Source of the DNA: CBDCMJ01 sp965218875
GTDB taxonomy: Bacteria > Chloroflexota > Dehalococcoidia > Lucifugimonadales > UBA3495
Reading direction: 5' to 3'
Length of the DNA stretch: 64,000 bases
Assembly (NCBI GenBank): GCA_965218875.1
Contig: OZ244707.1
Location: forward strand, 124,001-188,000
Shown in pieces: positions 33,978 through 43,267 of the stretch; position 1 is the stretch's first letter; every line of letters begins with the position of its first letter. The position numbers and the translations under genes are program-made. The notes beneath the pieces were generated by a model. That model made no database searches. It saw only the letters and a list, made by a program, of their open reading frames with translations, and was not told where the DNA came from.

Positions 33978-34946
33978 TCAGTCCCTGAAGCCCCGGGCGT
34001 AAAGCTCTTTAAGCCGGGCGAGGTCCTCCTCGGGAATGGGCGGCAAGTCGGCGCAACGGGCGATTTCTTGGGCCTCCTCGAGGTTCTTCACCCCTGGGAC
34101 CGTGGTGTGGATGTCCTGGTTCATCAGGGAAAACACCATGGCCGCCTGGGAGAGATTGCCGATCGGCCCCTTCAGCAGGAAACCCAGGGTCCGGGCGCTG
34201 GCCGCGTCCTGGGCCAGCAGGCCGCCGGGCGGCACCGGTCGGTCCACCGTCTGACTCAACGCCCCCGCGGCGTGGGACCGGATGCCGATGACCCCCATGT
34301 CCAGCGACTTGGCCAGCGGTATGATCTGGCCGTTATCGAATATGGACAGGCCGGCGGGAGGCGGCTCCTGGGCGGTCCAGTTGAGCAGGTTGTAATAGGC
34401 CAGCACGGTATCGTAGTGGCCGCTTTCCATGATCCGCCTCATGGCGGGGACGTGGGGTTCCATGGCCGACACGCCGATGAACCTGGTTTTCCCGGCCTGC
34501 CGCGCCTGGTCGAAGGCTTCCAGCACCGGCCCTAGGGCGTCTTCGGCGGATAGGGAGTCGGGAGTGTCGCCGCGGTGCTGGGTGAAGCGGTTGTGCACGT
34601 GGAGCACGTCGACGGAGTCCCGGCGCAGGCGGCGAAGACTGGCGTCCACGGAGCGGCTGACGGCGGCGTTTACGTCGCTCATCTCCTCCGCCCGCAGCCG
34701 CACCTTGGTGGCGACGATGGGCTGCTCCGGCCGCCCTTGAAGGGCCCTGCCCAGCACCTCCTCGGCCTTGCCGTCGCCGTAAGCCGGCGCGACGTCGAAG
34801 AAGTTCACCCCCAGGTCAAGCGCGCCGTGGACGGCCCGGACCGACTCCTCTTCGTTGGTCGGCCCCCACACCTGTCCGATGCCGCCGCCGCCGAAGCCGG
34901 CCCTGGACACCCGTAGCCCGGTGCGGCCGAGTGTAGCGTACTGCAA
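33978..34946 (-). CDS. Aldo/keto reductase
   Basis: 322 residues. FDVAPAYGDGKAEEVLG holds the catalytic Asp and Tyr, ATKVRLRAEE the Lys, and DVLHVHNRF the His of the AKR tetrad. HTTVPGVKNLEEAQEI binds the cofactor. Reduces a carbonyl with NADPH; the substrate is unknown. TTG start (34944-34946) behind AGAGGTG. A minus-strand TATAAT box at 35058-35063 may drive the block. Confidence 0.86.
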   Translation of the reverse strand: MQYATLGRTGLRVSRAGFGGGGIGQVWGPTNEEESVRAVHGALDLGVNFFDVAPAYGDGKAEEVLGRALQGRPEQPIVATKVRLRAEEMSDVNAAVSRSVDASLRRLRRDSVDVLHVHNRFTQHRGDTPDSLSAEDALGPVLEAFDQARQAGKTRFIGVSAMEPHVPAMRRIMESGHYDTVLAYYNLLNWTAQEPPPAGLSIFDNGQIIPLAKSLDMGVIGIRSHAAGALSQTVDRPVPPGGLLAQDAASARTLGFLLKGPIGNLSQAAMVFSLMNQDIHTTVPGVKNLEEAQEIARCADLPPIPEEDLARLKELYARGFRD

Positions 34947-35268
34947 GGGTGGGCACCTCTCTCTAGACGTTGGGGCGCTGGCTGGGGTGGGGCATCCTCC
35001 GGTGCGCCCGGCACGTCAAACATGGTCCAAGGTGGGCCGGGGATGCAACGCGTGGGCATTATACCCGCCTCAAATTGGCCGGGCAAGATTGCTCTCATAT
35101 GCCGCGCAATGAACCGTCTACAAAGTAGGGCGTTAGATTCCTCGGCCGCGCTCGCCACGACTGAAGCGGCCGGAGGGCGGTTATTCCGGAAGCACCGTCG
35201 GGGGAATGGTATAATTCCGCTGGCCTCAGTCGGCCCATCCGTTCCAGAGTCTTTCAGGAGCCACCGCA
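34947..35268. promoter_or_regulatory. Divergent promoter region
   Basis: Holds a minus-strand TATAAT (35058-35063) for the aldo/keto reductase and a plus-strand extended -10 TGGTATAAT (35207-35215) for the Yip1-like gene. Nothing else recognised. Confidence 0.5.
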
Positions 35269-35772
35269 TTGATTCGACGAATGATAGGCGCGGCGCAGCT
35301 ACATGTCGACACCTTCGAAGAGGTGGAGGCCGACTCCAGCGCGACTATTCAGGCGTTGGGAGTCGTCGTGCTCGTCGCCATTGCCACGGGCATTGCCAAC
35401 GTGGGCGACGGCGACCCGTTGGCCTTCGGCCTTGGTATCGTCATATCAATTGTGGGCTGGGCCCTGTGGGCCTGGGTCACCTACTTTGTCGGCACCCGCA
35501 TACTGGGCACCCCGGACACCCACGCCGACTGGGGACAGATGGCCAGGGCCCTGGCCTTCGCCCAGTCTCCCGGCGTGCTGAAGGTGCTGGGAGTCATACC
35601 TTACGTGGGCCCGGTGGTGTTGTTCTTGGTATTCGTCTGGCAGCTGGTGGCCATGGTCGTCGCCATCAGGCAGGCCTTGGACTATACCTCCACTTGGCGA
35701 GCCGTGGGAGTGGCGCTCATCGGCTTCATCCCCTACGTTGTCGGGATAGCCTTACTGACCGCGCTGCTGTGA
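35269..35772 (+). CDS. Yip1-family integral membrane protein
   Basis: 167 residues, about five membrane helices, a Yip1-like layout. LGIVISIVGWALWAWVTYFVG and VLKVLGVIPYVGPVVLFLVFVWQL carry the conserved loops; the N-terminus is amphipathic. Function in bacteria is unclear. TTG 35269 has AGGAG eight bases upstream; ATG 35281 is too far from it. Confidence 0.72.
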   Translation: MIRRMIGAAQLHVDTFEEVEADSSATIQALGVVVLVAIATGIANVGDGDPLAFGLGIVISIVGWALWAWVTYFVGTRILGTPDTHADWGQMARALAFAQSPGVLKVLGVIPYVGPVVLFLVFVWQLVAMVVAIRQALDYTSTWRAVGVALIGFIPYVVGIALLTALL

Positions 35773-35841
35773 TCCGTCCGGCGCCCCTGACTCGCGGGGG
35801 AATTAGCCGCAGCCACGCCCTCCGGTGGAGTGTCCGGCGTC

Positions 35842-36138
35842 TCACTCCCGGTAAATAACCTCCAGGTACTCCACGTTGGGGGCCTCGATGATGACCGCCG
35901 CCACCTTATCGATCTGGGAGCTGAAAGACCCCTGGCTGGCCTCCACGGCCCTGGCGTCGGACTCGCTTTCCCACAGGCTCAGGCCAATGGCCCTGTTGCT
36001 GTCCCGGTCGGTCAGCACCATCACGCCTTGGAAGCCCTTTTGTAGCCTTGCCGGAGGCACCATCGAATCGCGGAAAATCTCGATGAACTCGTCCATCTGA
36101 CCCGGTTTCACCTGAATCACGCCGAATCTTGCCCACAT
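35842..36138 (-). CDS. ABM-family monooxygenase-like protein
   Basis: 98 residues with a ferredoxin-like antibiotic-biosynthesis monooxygenase fold: IQVKPGQMDEFIEIFRDSM, GFQGVMVLTDRDSNRAIGLSLWES. Members act on polycyclic substrates or haem; small ones often have unknown targets. ATG start behind AGGAGAG-like sequence. Confidence 0.75.
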   Translation of the reverse strand: MWARFGVIQVKPGQMDEFIEIFRDSMVPPARLQKGFQGVMVLTDRDSNRAIGLSLWESESDARAVEASQGSFSSQIDKVAAVIIEAPNVEYLEVIYRE

Positions 36139-36508
36139 GCTCGCTCTCCTACGGGGGTGGCCCGCCCAAGATCCGCCCTACCAACGGAATTATATCCAGG
36201 CGCCGGGGTATCGCCAAGCTGCGCCTCCCGCGAGTCTCCCCGCCGCGCCCCGAGGGTTGAAGGGCGGCCCGTTCCGGCAACCCCGTCTGCGCGGAGGGAT
36301 GACATGGAGGGGAGGGCATCGCAACGGCGGCAAGAAGGGACGGCGCCTGCGTTCTCCCCGGGGCTTAACGGCGGTCCGCGGGGAGGGTTGTGGTGTCCTC
36401 CCACCGGGAGGGAGTATCCCAACGCTCGCGGAACGGGCGCTCCGTAGCCCAAGAAGAAGACCGCCGGTAGGCGGCCTTTGGCCAAGACTTGGTCGTGTTG
36501 TGAGAATT
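36139..36508. other. Intergenic, with probable terminator of the tRNA
   Basis: No supportable gene. On the minus strand downstream of the tRNA a hairpin CCGCC-TACC-GGCGG (36461-36474) is followed by TTCTTCTT, a plausible terminator. Confidence 0.4.
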
Positions 36509-36585
36509 TGGTCGGGGCGCCCGGATTTGAACCGGGGGCCCCCTGCACCCCATGCAGGTGCGCTACCTGGCTGCGCTACGCCCCG
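36509..36585 (-). tRNA. tRNA-Pro (GGG)
   Basis: On the minus strand: acceptor CGGGGCG pairs with CGCCCCG, D-arm GCGCAGCCAGGTAGCGC, anticodon stem-loop CCTGC-ATGGGGT-GCAGG with anticodon GGG, T-loop GGTTCAAATCC, discriminator A, encoded CCA. Confidence 0.95.
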
Positions 36586-36822
36586 ACGCACCCCATTATA
36601 TACCATGGACACCGGTCCCGGCACGACGCCTGGACCTCCCTCAGCGTCATCGCCATGAAAACAGATGGGCGAGGAAGCTCGGGCATGACTGGAGGGAGCT
36701 AGCAGCCGGGCAGCGCCGCCCTATGCTCCACCCTGTCATTCCGCTGGAGCGCCCCACTCTGTCATTCCGCTGGAGCGCAGCGACGAGGAATCTAAAATGC
36801 ATAGCTGGAAGCCCCGGCCCCC
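36586..36822. repeat. Dispersed repeat, target of the ISAs1 element
   Basis: 36735-36822 carries two tgtcattccgctggagcg units, then gacgaggaatctaaaatgcatagctgg and aagccccggcc. This is the same composite seen near 7270-7320 and, inverted, near 51170-51240. The insertion sequence lies directly at its end. Confidence 0.7.
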
Positions 36823-38034
36823 CAGGGCTATCGCATGGGAAGGTTGGCGAATTGAGTTAGCAAGGTAGCCAGGAATGCATTGTCCCAGCCAGCCCGTTTG
36901 AGTTTGCCCCGCATTGACCCCTTGCTGGGTTCCAGGCGAGCCAGGTTGAGCGCCAGTTTACGAAGCAAAGCCAGGTTTTCGGCGCAGTTGCCCTTGCGGT
37001 TTCTGGCCTGGTCTTCGTTAAACACTACGTCCAGAGACCAATGCAGCCTGTTCTCAATGCCCCAATGGCTGCGCACGATGTCATTGAAGCGCTCCGGTCT
37101 AAAGACCTGGCTCATCAGGTAGTAACGGGTCTCTACACTGGTCTGGTCGTACAGATGGCGGCTGGCAGTCACCTTGCCTATTGCTTTCAAGCCGGGCCAG
37201 TGGTGTATATCCTGCAGCCAAGCCACGTCGCCGCTGACGCCGGCGGTGCGGGTCTCGACCCGGCCGTGCCCCTTGCTCACCTCGGTAGCCTCAGCCAAGG
37301 GAGTGTCTGGGTCGTCCAGGAACAAACGCACCTCGTCGTTCAAGGTCCCCTGATTGCCCTTGAGGACCAGCACGTAATCCGCCGACTGCTCCCTTACCAG
37401 TTGGGCCACCTGGCGTTGACAGTGCATGGCATCGGCGGTGACCATCGTCCCCGATAAAGACAGCAGTTCCAAGAGTTTGGGTACGGCGGTGATCTCGTTG
37501 GATTTGCCCTCCACGGCCAGTTGGCCCAGCGCCAGCCGTTGCTCCGCCGCCCAGGCGCTGACCAGATGCAACGGGGAGGTCCCTTCCGCCCGGTCGTAGG
37601 ACCGGCGCAGGGTCTTTCCGTCGAGGGCCACCACTCCCTGGCAAGCTTGGGCGAACTGTTCCATGAAGCCCAGGAACCAGGCGTGGAATGCCTCCGGGTC
37701 CAGCAGCCGGAATATTCGGGAGAAGGTATCGTGGCTGGGAATTCCGTTTTCCAGCTTCAGAAAGCCCTCGAGAAACTCTCGCTTCGCCCGGCCAAACAAG
37801 GCCATGTCGGTGCATGTTTCCCCACCGCACAACAGAGTGCACAGGGCTATTACCAGTATGTCGTGCAACGAGTGCTGTTGGCCGCTGACCCTCCGTGGGT
37901 CGTTCAGACCCTCAAACACATTCCCCATTTCCCCCATCATCCCTTCCTCCACCCAATTGCCGCACTTCTGCTGCCTATCCTCGGCAGCCCTTTACTATTC
38001 TAATCATCCCCTATTCCCTCATGCGATAGCCCTG
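36823..38034 (-). mobile_element. ISAs1-family insertion sequence, complete
   Basis: 1212 bp. Perfect 15-bp terminal inverted repeats CAGGGCTATCGCATG (36823-36837 and, inverted, 38020-38034). Perfect 10-bp target duplication CCCGGCCCCC at 36813-36822 and 38035-38044. One intact transposase. Both the intact ends and the intact duplication point to recent insertion. Confidence 0.95.
36828..37937 (-). CDS. ISAs1-family transposase
   Basis: About 369 residues. An N-terminal DDE_Tnp_1-associated domain (HDILVIALCTLLCGGETCTD, then FRLLDPEAFHAWF). VVALDGKTLRRSYDRAEG holds the first catalytic D, VTADAMHCQRQVAQLV the second, and HWGIENRLHWSLDVVFNED the Y/H-W-x-IE-x-L-HW signature with the glutamate. 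The stop codon lies inside the left inverted repeat. Start assigned to ATG 37937, eight bases after GGAGG; nearby alternatives at 37940 and 37952. Confidence 0.93.
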   Translation of the reverse strand: MGEMGNVFEGLNDPRRVSGQQHSLHDILVIALCTLLCGGETCTDMALFGRAKREFLEGFLKLENGIPSHDTFSRIFRLLDPEAFHAWFLGFMEQFAQACQGVVALDGKTLRRSYDRAEGTSPLHLVSAWAAEQRLALGQLAVEGKSNEITAVPKLLELLSLSGTMVTADAMHCQRQVAQLVREQSADYVLVLKGNQGTLNDEVRLFLDDPDTPLAEATEVSKGHGRVETRTAGVSGDVAWLQDIHHWPGLKAIGKVTASRHLYDQTSVETRYYLMSQVFRPERFNDIVRSHWGIENRLHWSLDVVFNEDQARNRKGNCAENLALLRKLALNLARLEPSKGSMRGKLKRAGWDNAFLATLLTQFANLPMR

Positions 38035-38120
38035 CCCGGCCCCCGGTGGGCAACTGGCCCCTCCCGCCCTGCCGCAACTATAATTAGCCCGCCGGTCAGA
38101 CCACGACGGAGGGGTTTCCC

Positions 38121-39392
38121 ATGGGCGGACCACTGGACGGAGTGAAGGTATTGGACTTCACGGAGGTTATCGCGGGCCCCTTGGCCGGCAGGTTGCTGGC
38201 GGAGATGGGCGCCGAGGTCATCAAAGTAGAGCCGCCGTGGGGTGATCCCTGGCGCAAGACTCAGTCCTTCATGCCCCAGGAGAGCCGCTCGTTTATCACC
38301 TACAACCGCGGCAAGCGCAGTCTGCCGCTGGACCTGACCACTCCCGAGGGCCAGGACGCGCTCGGCCGCCTGGCCCCCAACGCGGACGTGGCCCTGGTCA
38401 ACTACCGCCCGGACGTGGCCGCCAAGTTGGGCGTGGACTACGAGACGCTGTCCCAACTCAATCCCCGCCTCATCTATTGTGAGCTGACCGCCTACGGCCG
38501 CCGCGGGCCCGACGCCCACCGGCCCGGCTACGACATGATCTTGCAGGCCATGAGCGGCATGATGGCCGCGGAGAACAAGACCGTCGACGGCGTGCCCCAG
38601 TGGGTCTGGTCCAGCCCGGTGATCGACAGCACCGCGGGGGTATCCATGGCCTGGTGCGTGTGCGCGGCCCTGTTCACCCGGGAGCGGACCAGCCGGGGCC
38701 AGAAGATAGAGACCTCTCTCCTGGCGTCGGCGCTGTTCCTCATGGGGTCCCGGCTGCTGCAGGTCGAGGAGCGGGACGCGGCGGCCCGGGCTGAGGCCCT
38801 GAAGGGGATCTACGCCGCCCGCGCCGCCCAGGCGCCCTTCGAGGAGTTGGTGGCCATCTCTCCCGGCAGCCGCCGGATGCGGTATCACGGGGACGTCTAC
38901 TACCGGGTGTATTTCACCAAGGACGCCCCCATAGCCGTGGGCGCCCTCAGCGACCCGCTGCGCCGCCGGTTCATGGACGCCCTGGGCCTCACCGACGCCG
39001 CCCTGGAGCCGGGGTACGACCACAACACCCCGGAGGCCCGGGAGCAGGCCAGTCTGCTGTCGGAGCGTGCCGAAGCAAAATTCCTGGAAAAGACCTCCGC
39101 GGAGTGGCTGGCTGTCCTGGAGGGGCAGGGTGTACCCGCCGGGCCGTTGCGATTCGTGGAGGAGATGATCGACGATCCGCAGGCGCACGCCAACGGCTTG
39201 GTGGTGGAAGTGGAACACAAGGCCGCCGGGCGGGTGAAGACCCTGGGTCCCTTGGCCAGGTTCAGCGACACGCCCTTCCCGGCTGCATCCCCGTCCCCTG
39301 CCCTGGGACAGCACACTGACGATATTCTCGGGGAACTGGGCTACAGCGACGAGGACATCCGGCGGTGGCGCGCCGCCGGGGTTGTGGGCTAG
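38121..39392 (+). CDS. CaiB/BaiF-type CoA-transferase (family III)
   Basis: 423 residues. VLDFTEVIAGPLAGRLLAEMGAEVIKVE is the N-terminal Rossmann segment; RPGYDMILQAMSG carries the catalytic Asp138 that forms the aspartyl-CoA ester. PNADVALVNYRPD and GRRGPDAHRPG are also typical. Transfers CoA between organic acids, fitting a catabolic genome. A TATAAT box sits at 38079-38084. Confidence 0.9.
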   Translation: MGGPLDGVKVLDFTEVIAGPLAGRLLAEMGAEVIKVEPPWGDPWRKTQSFMPQESRSFITYNRGKRSLPLDLTTPEGQDALGRLAPNADVALVNYRPDVAAKLGVDYETLSQLNPRLIYCELTAYGRRGPDAHRPGYDMILQAMSGMMAAENKTVDGVPQWVWSSPVIDSTAGVSMAWCVCAALFTRERTSRGQKIETSLLASALFLMGSRLLQVEERDAAARAEALKGIYAARAAQAPFEELVAISPGSRRMRYHGDVYYRVYFTKDAPIAVGALSDPLRRRFMDALGLTDAALEPGYDHNTPEAREQASLLSERAEAKFLEKTSAEWLAVLEGQGVPAGPLRFVEEMIDDPQAHANGLVVEVEHKAAGRVKTLGPLARFSDTPFPAASPSPALGQHTDDILGELGYSDEDIRRWRAAGVVG

Positions 39393-39477
39393 CGTTCCTG
39401 ACAACCCCGTGCTGACCGCAGGGGGTGCGATGGGTCAGGTGCCCGGGCCGTGACCGGCAACCAACCGGACGTTCCTG

Positions 39478-40272
39478 CTATAGGCCGGCCTCGAACTCCG
39501 CCACCAGCCGGTGAAACTCCGCGGGCTTTTCGATCTGCGGCGAGTGCCCGCAGTTATCGATAATCTTCAGGGTGGAGTTGGGAAGGGCCTCCCGGTATAG
39601 CTCGCTGCATTCGACCGGGACTATGGCGTCCTGCCTGCCCCAAACGATAAGCGTCGGTGTGGACACCTTTTGCAGGTAGTGGGGCAGATTGGGGTTGTGC
39701 ATGTAGGGCTTCCAACACAAGCGAGACGCCATCTCCCGGTTGGAGTGCTCCCTGTCCTGTTCTTCCTGAGTCATCTCCCGGGTGTATTGCTCGTAGTTGG
39801 CTACCTGCGACGGGTCGTAGAACCGCTGCTGCAAGCGGGTCTGGGCCCCGACCATGAAAATCTCGGCAATCTCTGCCTGCCGGGGTTTGATGCCCACCGC
39901 GTCGATCAACACCAAGCCCTTGAGCCGGTGATCGCTCATGGCCGCCATTTCCGCCGCCACCCAGCCCCCCATGGAGGAGCCCATGAGAATGTACTGGTCC
40001 AAGCCCAACGTGGTCGCCACCTGCTGGGTGAAGTGCGCCACGTCGGCGATAGTGCCGATCCAACCGGGATTGGGGGTGCCGTTGAATCCCGGCGCCGACG
40101 GCGCGTATACCTGGTGGGTCTTGCCCAACTCCTCGAGGTAGGGCTGCCACCCCGGATTTCCGCCGGCCCCATGCAGGTAGAGCAGGCCGGGGCCGGAGCC
40201 CCCGGAGAACATCTGGACCTGGGCGCCGCCCACGGTCAGGGTGGACTCGTTGGCGCTTTGAGTGGTAGTCAT
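39478..40272 (-). CDS. Alpha/beta hydrolase
   Basis: 264 residues. Oxyanion HGAGG, nucleophile elbow GSSMGG (Ser100), VWGRQDAIVP (acid) and NCGHSPQIEKP (His) give a full triad. PGFNGTPNPG is a cap region. Substrate unknown; meta-cleavage-product hydrolases and esterases look alike. Confidence 0.88.
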   Translation of the reverse strand: MTTTQSANESTLTVGGAQVQMFSGGSGPGLLYLHGAGGNPGWQPYLEELGKTHQVYAPSAPGFNGTPNPGWIGTIADVAHFTQQVATTLGLDQYILMGSSMGGWVAAEMAAMSDHRLKGLVLIDAVGIKPRQAEIAEIFMVGAQTRLQQRFYDPSQVANYEQYTREMTQEEQDREHSNREMASRLCWKPYMHNPNLPHYLQKVSTPTLIVWGRQDAIVPVECSELYREALPNSTLKIIDNCGHSPQIEKPAEFHRLVAEFEAGL

Positions 40273-40413
40273 GGGATAAACCTCGGTTCTAGTTATCGAT
40301 CCGCCGCGTTACAGGGGCGCTGCGGCCGCCCGGCATCGCCTCCCGCGGCAGTGGCATATTGACCTACCGATTTTGGTGCAAGGGCCGGGGGTTGTCAAGC
40401 TGGGCCGGCGCCC

Positions 40414-40442
40414 TTGACACGCTTCGGGCCGGTCAATACTAT
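40414..40442 (+). promoter_or_regulatory. Promoter of tRNA-Gln
   Basis: TTGACA (40414-40419) with a 17-base spacer to TACTAT (40437-40442), overlapping a TATAAT at 40440-40445. It lies about 65 bases before the tRNA. Confidence 0.6.
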
Positions 40443-40510
40443 AATCCTCGTAGCCCCTTTCCCTCTCCCACGATGCCCTCCCCTCAGCGCTCCGCGGCGG
40501 CCTCGCTCCT

Positions 40511-40584
40511 TGGGGATTAGTCTAGTGGTAAGACGCCTGACTCTGGATCAGGTATCGGAGGTTCGAATCCTCCATCCCCAGCCA
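40511..40584 (+). tRNA. tRNA-Gln (CTG)
   Basis: Acceptor TGGGGAT pairs with ATCCCCA, anticodon stem-loop CCTGA-CTCTGGA-TCAGG gives anticodon CTG, T-loop GGTTCGAATCC, discriminator G, encoded CCA. Confidence 0.95.
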
Positions 40585-40678
40585 CCTCCCCATCAGCGTT
40601 CCCACCGCCTAGTCAAGGTCTGCTCCCTGCCGCTTCTGGTATCGGGCAGTATTTCCTTACGCCTGCGGTACCGCCTTG

Positions 40679-41437
40679 TTAGGAGGCGGCTTTCGCCGGT
40701 TGATGCGCCCGGAGGAAGTCGCGGACTTGGTTTATCGTCTTGACCTTCACGTCCTCCGACTCTTGCCAGGGATACTCCGTCACCTGGGCGTTGGGCGCCA
40801 GCGCCGCCAGGTCCATGGCGGCCTCATACGAGTGCGCCGGCGTGTCGTCGGGCATGACCAGCATCGGAGTCTGGCACGAGCGCGCGAAGTCCCGCGATAC
40901 GCAATACATGAAGTCCGGCTGGACGCGGTAGAGGTTGTGCAGGTACTGTTCGACGATCTCCATCGTCACGTCGGGCCGCTGCGAGCATAGCTCGGGGCCC
41001 CAGGCGTCGCGGCCGGAATCGTACATGGCGTCCGGCGTCTTCGTTGCGTGCCCCACCGGCTGGCACAGCACGGCCGCCAAGACGCGCTCCGGCGCCCTTT
41101 CTATCAGCTTCATCGCAAAGGGGCCGCCGATGCAGTAGCCCATGAAAAAGAACTCATGTATGCCCAGGTGGTCCATCAACCCCAGTTGGTCGTTGGCGAA
41201 GGCTCCCCATGGGTCGTCGACCTGGACCGGCCCGCTGGACTCCCCGCCATTCGCGTTGCGCTGGTCCATGGTGATGCAGCGGAAGTCGTTCTTGAACTCT
41301 TCCATCGCATTGAACACCTGCGTGGGCCAATTGTCGGCCTTGGAGTTCAAGCCCCCTCCGGGGGTCGCCAGAAGCGGGAAACCGGACCCCACCTCCTCGT
41401 AGCGGATGCGGACGTCGCCCTTGGTGTAAAACGGCAT
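40679..41437 (-). CDS. Alpha/beta hydrolase with cysteine at the nucleophile elbow
   Basis: 252 residues. TPGGGLNS is the oxyanion loop; the elbow reads GYCIGG, so Cys102 replaces the usual serine, as in dienelactone hydrolase. The predicted acid lies in MPDDTPAHSYE, while no C-terminal G-H motif was found. Activity on thioesters or lactones is conceivable but unsupported. Confidence 0.78.
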   Translation of the reverse strand: MPFYTKGDVRIRYEEVGSGFPLLATPGGGLNSKADNWPTQVFNAMEEFKNDFRCITMDQRNANGGESSGPVQVDDPWGAFANDQLGLMDHLGIHEFFFMGYCIGGPFAMKLIERAPERVLAAVLCQPVGHATKTPDAMYDSGRDAWGPELCSQRPDVTMEIVEQYLHNLYRVQPDFMYCVSRDFARSCQTPMLVMPDDTPAHSYEAAMDLAALAPNAQVTEYPWQESEDVKVKTINQVRDFLRAHQPAKAAS

Positions 41438-41745
41438 GGCAGATTCTCCTTCCTGGCGCCAGTACCGGCGCCTCAGGCAATTGTAACTTGGGAGACCGGG
41501 TCGTCAAGGCAGCGCTCTCCTACCAACCGTAAGCTGGCCTAGCCGAGGCTATGGGTGAAGCCGGCCAAGATGGGCACAGGCTAGAGGGGGCGCCAGCTAT
41601 AATCAGAGGGTTCCGAGGCAGGACCGCTGTCATCAGGTGGTCTTTTTGCTTACGCGGGCCGGATGCGGCCGGACGGGGCTGGTTGGAGGGATGAAGCGGT
41701 GGGAGCCGCAACTGAAGTTAGCTTGGTTGCCGGGGGATAGTCCGC
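41438..41745 (+). other. Intergenic region before the HTTM gene
   Basis: Only a TATAAT box (41598-41603) stands out. No gene seen. Confidence 0.4.
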
Positions 41746-43173
41746 TTGAATTCAGCACCGGGAGCCACGACGGGGACGGGAGCCAGGTTCGTTGCGCTAG
41801 TTCATCGCGCCGCCATGGCGAGGGTGGATGCCGCGTCGTTGGCGCTCTTCCGCATCCTTTTCGGATTGGTGGGAGTCTTCATTGTCGTTCGCTTCTTCGC
41901 CTACGGTTGGATCGGGGAGCTGTATGTCGAACCGGCCAATCACTTTGGCTACGTGGGATTTGACTGGGTCAAGCCCTGGCCCGGATGGGGCATGTACGCC
42001 CACTTTGCCGCTCTGGGGGTGCTGGCGCTGGGCATCGCGGTCGGATTTCGCTACCGGCTGTGCGCCCTGCTGTTCTTCCTCGGTTTCACCTACGTGGAGT
42101 TGCTGGACAAGACTGCCTACCTGAATCACTACTATTGGGCGGCGTTGGTCAGCCTCCTCATGGTCTTCCTGCCGTTGCATCGGTCCCTGTCGGTGGACGC
42201 GTGGTGGGAATCTCGGACGTTGTGGGGCACGGCGCCGGCGGTGGCACTGTGGTTGCTGCGTGCCCAACTGGCGGCGGTATACGTATTCGCCGGTATCGCC
42301 AAGCTCAACTCCGATTGGCTTCTGGAGGCCCAACCGCTCTACATCTGGCTGCAAGACCACACCGGGCTGCCGCTGGTGGGGTCGCTGTTGTGCGAGGTTT
42401 GGGCGGCCTACGCCTTCAGCTGGGGCGGAGCAGTGTTCGACCTCACTATAGTCGGGTGGCTGCTGTGGCGACGCACCCGTCCCGTCGCCTATGCTGTGCT
42501 GGTGGTCTTCCACGTGATGACTTACCTGCTCTTTCCCCAGATTGGAGTCTTCCCCTGGCTGATGAGCGGCGCTGCCTTGCTCTTCTTTCAACCCGACTGG
42601 CCCCGGCAGGTGTTACAGAGATTGTGGCGCCGGCCTCGAATTTTCGCGCCGACCGCCGGACCCCCGGCGCCGCCACGTCCTGCACCGGGGGTCCGGCGGT
42701 CGACGAACATTGCCCGCCACTGCTTGCTCTTCATTGCAGTCGCAGTCGTTGTCGTTTACGCTGCGGCGCAGGTGGTCGTGCCTCTGCGCCACTACGCCTA
42801 CCCGGGCAACGTGCGCTGGAATGAAGAAGGCTCCCGTTTCTCCTGGCGGGTGCTGGTCACGGAGAAGGTGGGCATGGTCGAGTATCGGGTCTACAACCCG
42901 GCCACGGGCCAAAGATGGCAGGCCGATCCTGGGGAGTACCTCACTCCCCTGCAGGTCGAGCGCATGGCAACCCAACCCGATATGATTCTGGAGACGGCGC
43001 ACATCATTGCCGCCGACTTCGAGGCCTGTGGCCGAGGGTCGGTACAGGTGCGGGCCGACGTGTTCGTGGCGATGAACGGCCGGGAAAATGCCAGGCTGAT
43101 TGACCCGGAGGTTGATCTGGCGTCGATAGGCAACAACCTCGGGCCCAAGGCATGGCTTCTGCCGAAACGTTAG
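41746..43173 (+). CDS. HTTM / vitamin K-dependent gamma-carboxylase-like membrane protein
   Basis: 475 residues with several membrane helices (about 30-55, 90-110, 120-145, 180-200, 230-260, 270-290, 330-350) and a soluble C-terminal domain. The motif LDKTAYLNHYYW matches the family segment that carries the catalytic lysine in animal gamma-carboxylase. Bacterial HTTM proteins are poorly characterised; some carboxylate or modify small molecules. The gene stands alone. Confidence 0.8.
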   Translation: MNSAPGATTGTGARFVALVHRAAMARVDAASLALFRILFGLVGVFIVVRFFAYGWIGELYVEPANHFGYVGFDWVKPWPGWGMYAHFAALGVLALGIAVGFRYRLCALLFFLGFTYVELLDKTAYLNHYYWAALVSLLMVFLPLHRSLSVDAWWESRTLWGTAPAVALWLLRAQLAAVYVFAGIAKLNSDWLLEAQPLYIWLQDHTGLPLVGSLLCEVWAAYAFSWGGAVFDLTIVGWLLWRRTRPVAYAVLVVFHVMTYLLFPQIGVFPWLMSGAALLFFQPDWPRQVLQRLWRRPRIFAPTAGPPAPPRPAPGVRRSTNIARHCLLFIAVAVVVVYAAAQVVVPLRHYAYPGNVRWNEEGSRFSWRVLVTEKVGMVEYRVYNPATGQRWQADPGEYLTPLQVERMATQPDMILETAHIIAADFEACGRGSVQVRADVFVAMNGRENARLIDPEVDLASIGNNLGPKAWLLPKR

Positions 43174-43267
43174 CCCCGTAGCATACATCCTCCGGGTTTT
43201 CAGGAGCTAGGAGGGTAATAGGGGCGTACGGGGTTATAGGAGAATCCGGAGCTATTGGGGCGTTTTT

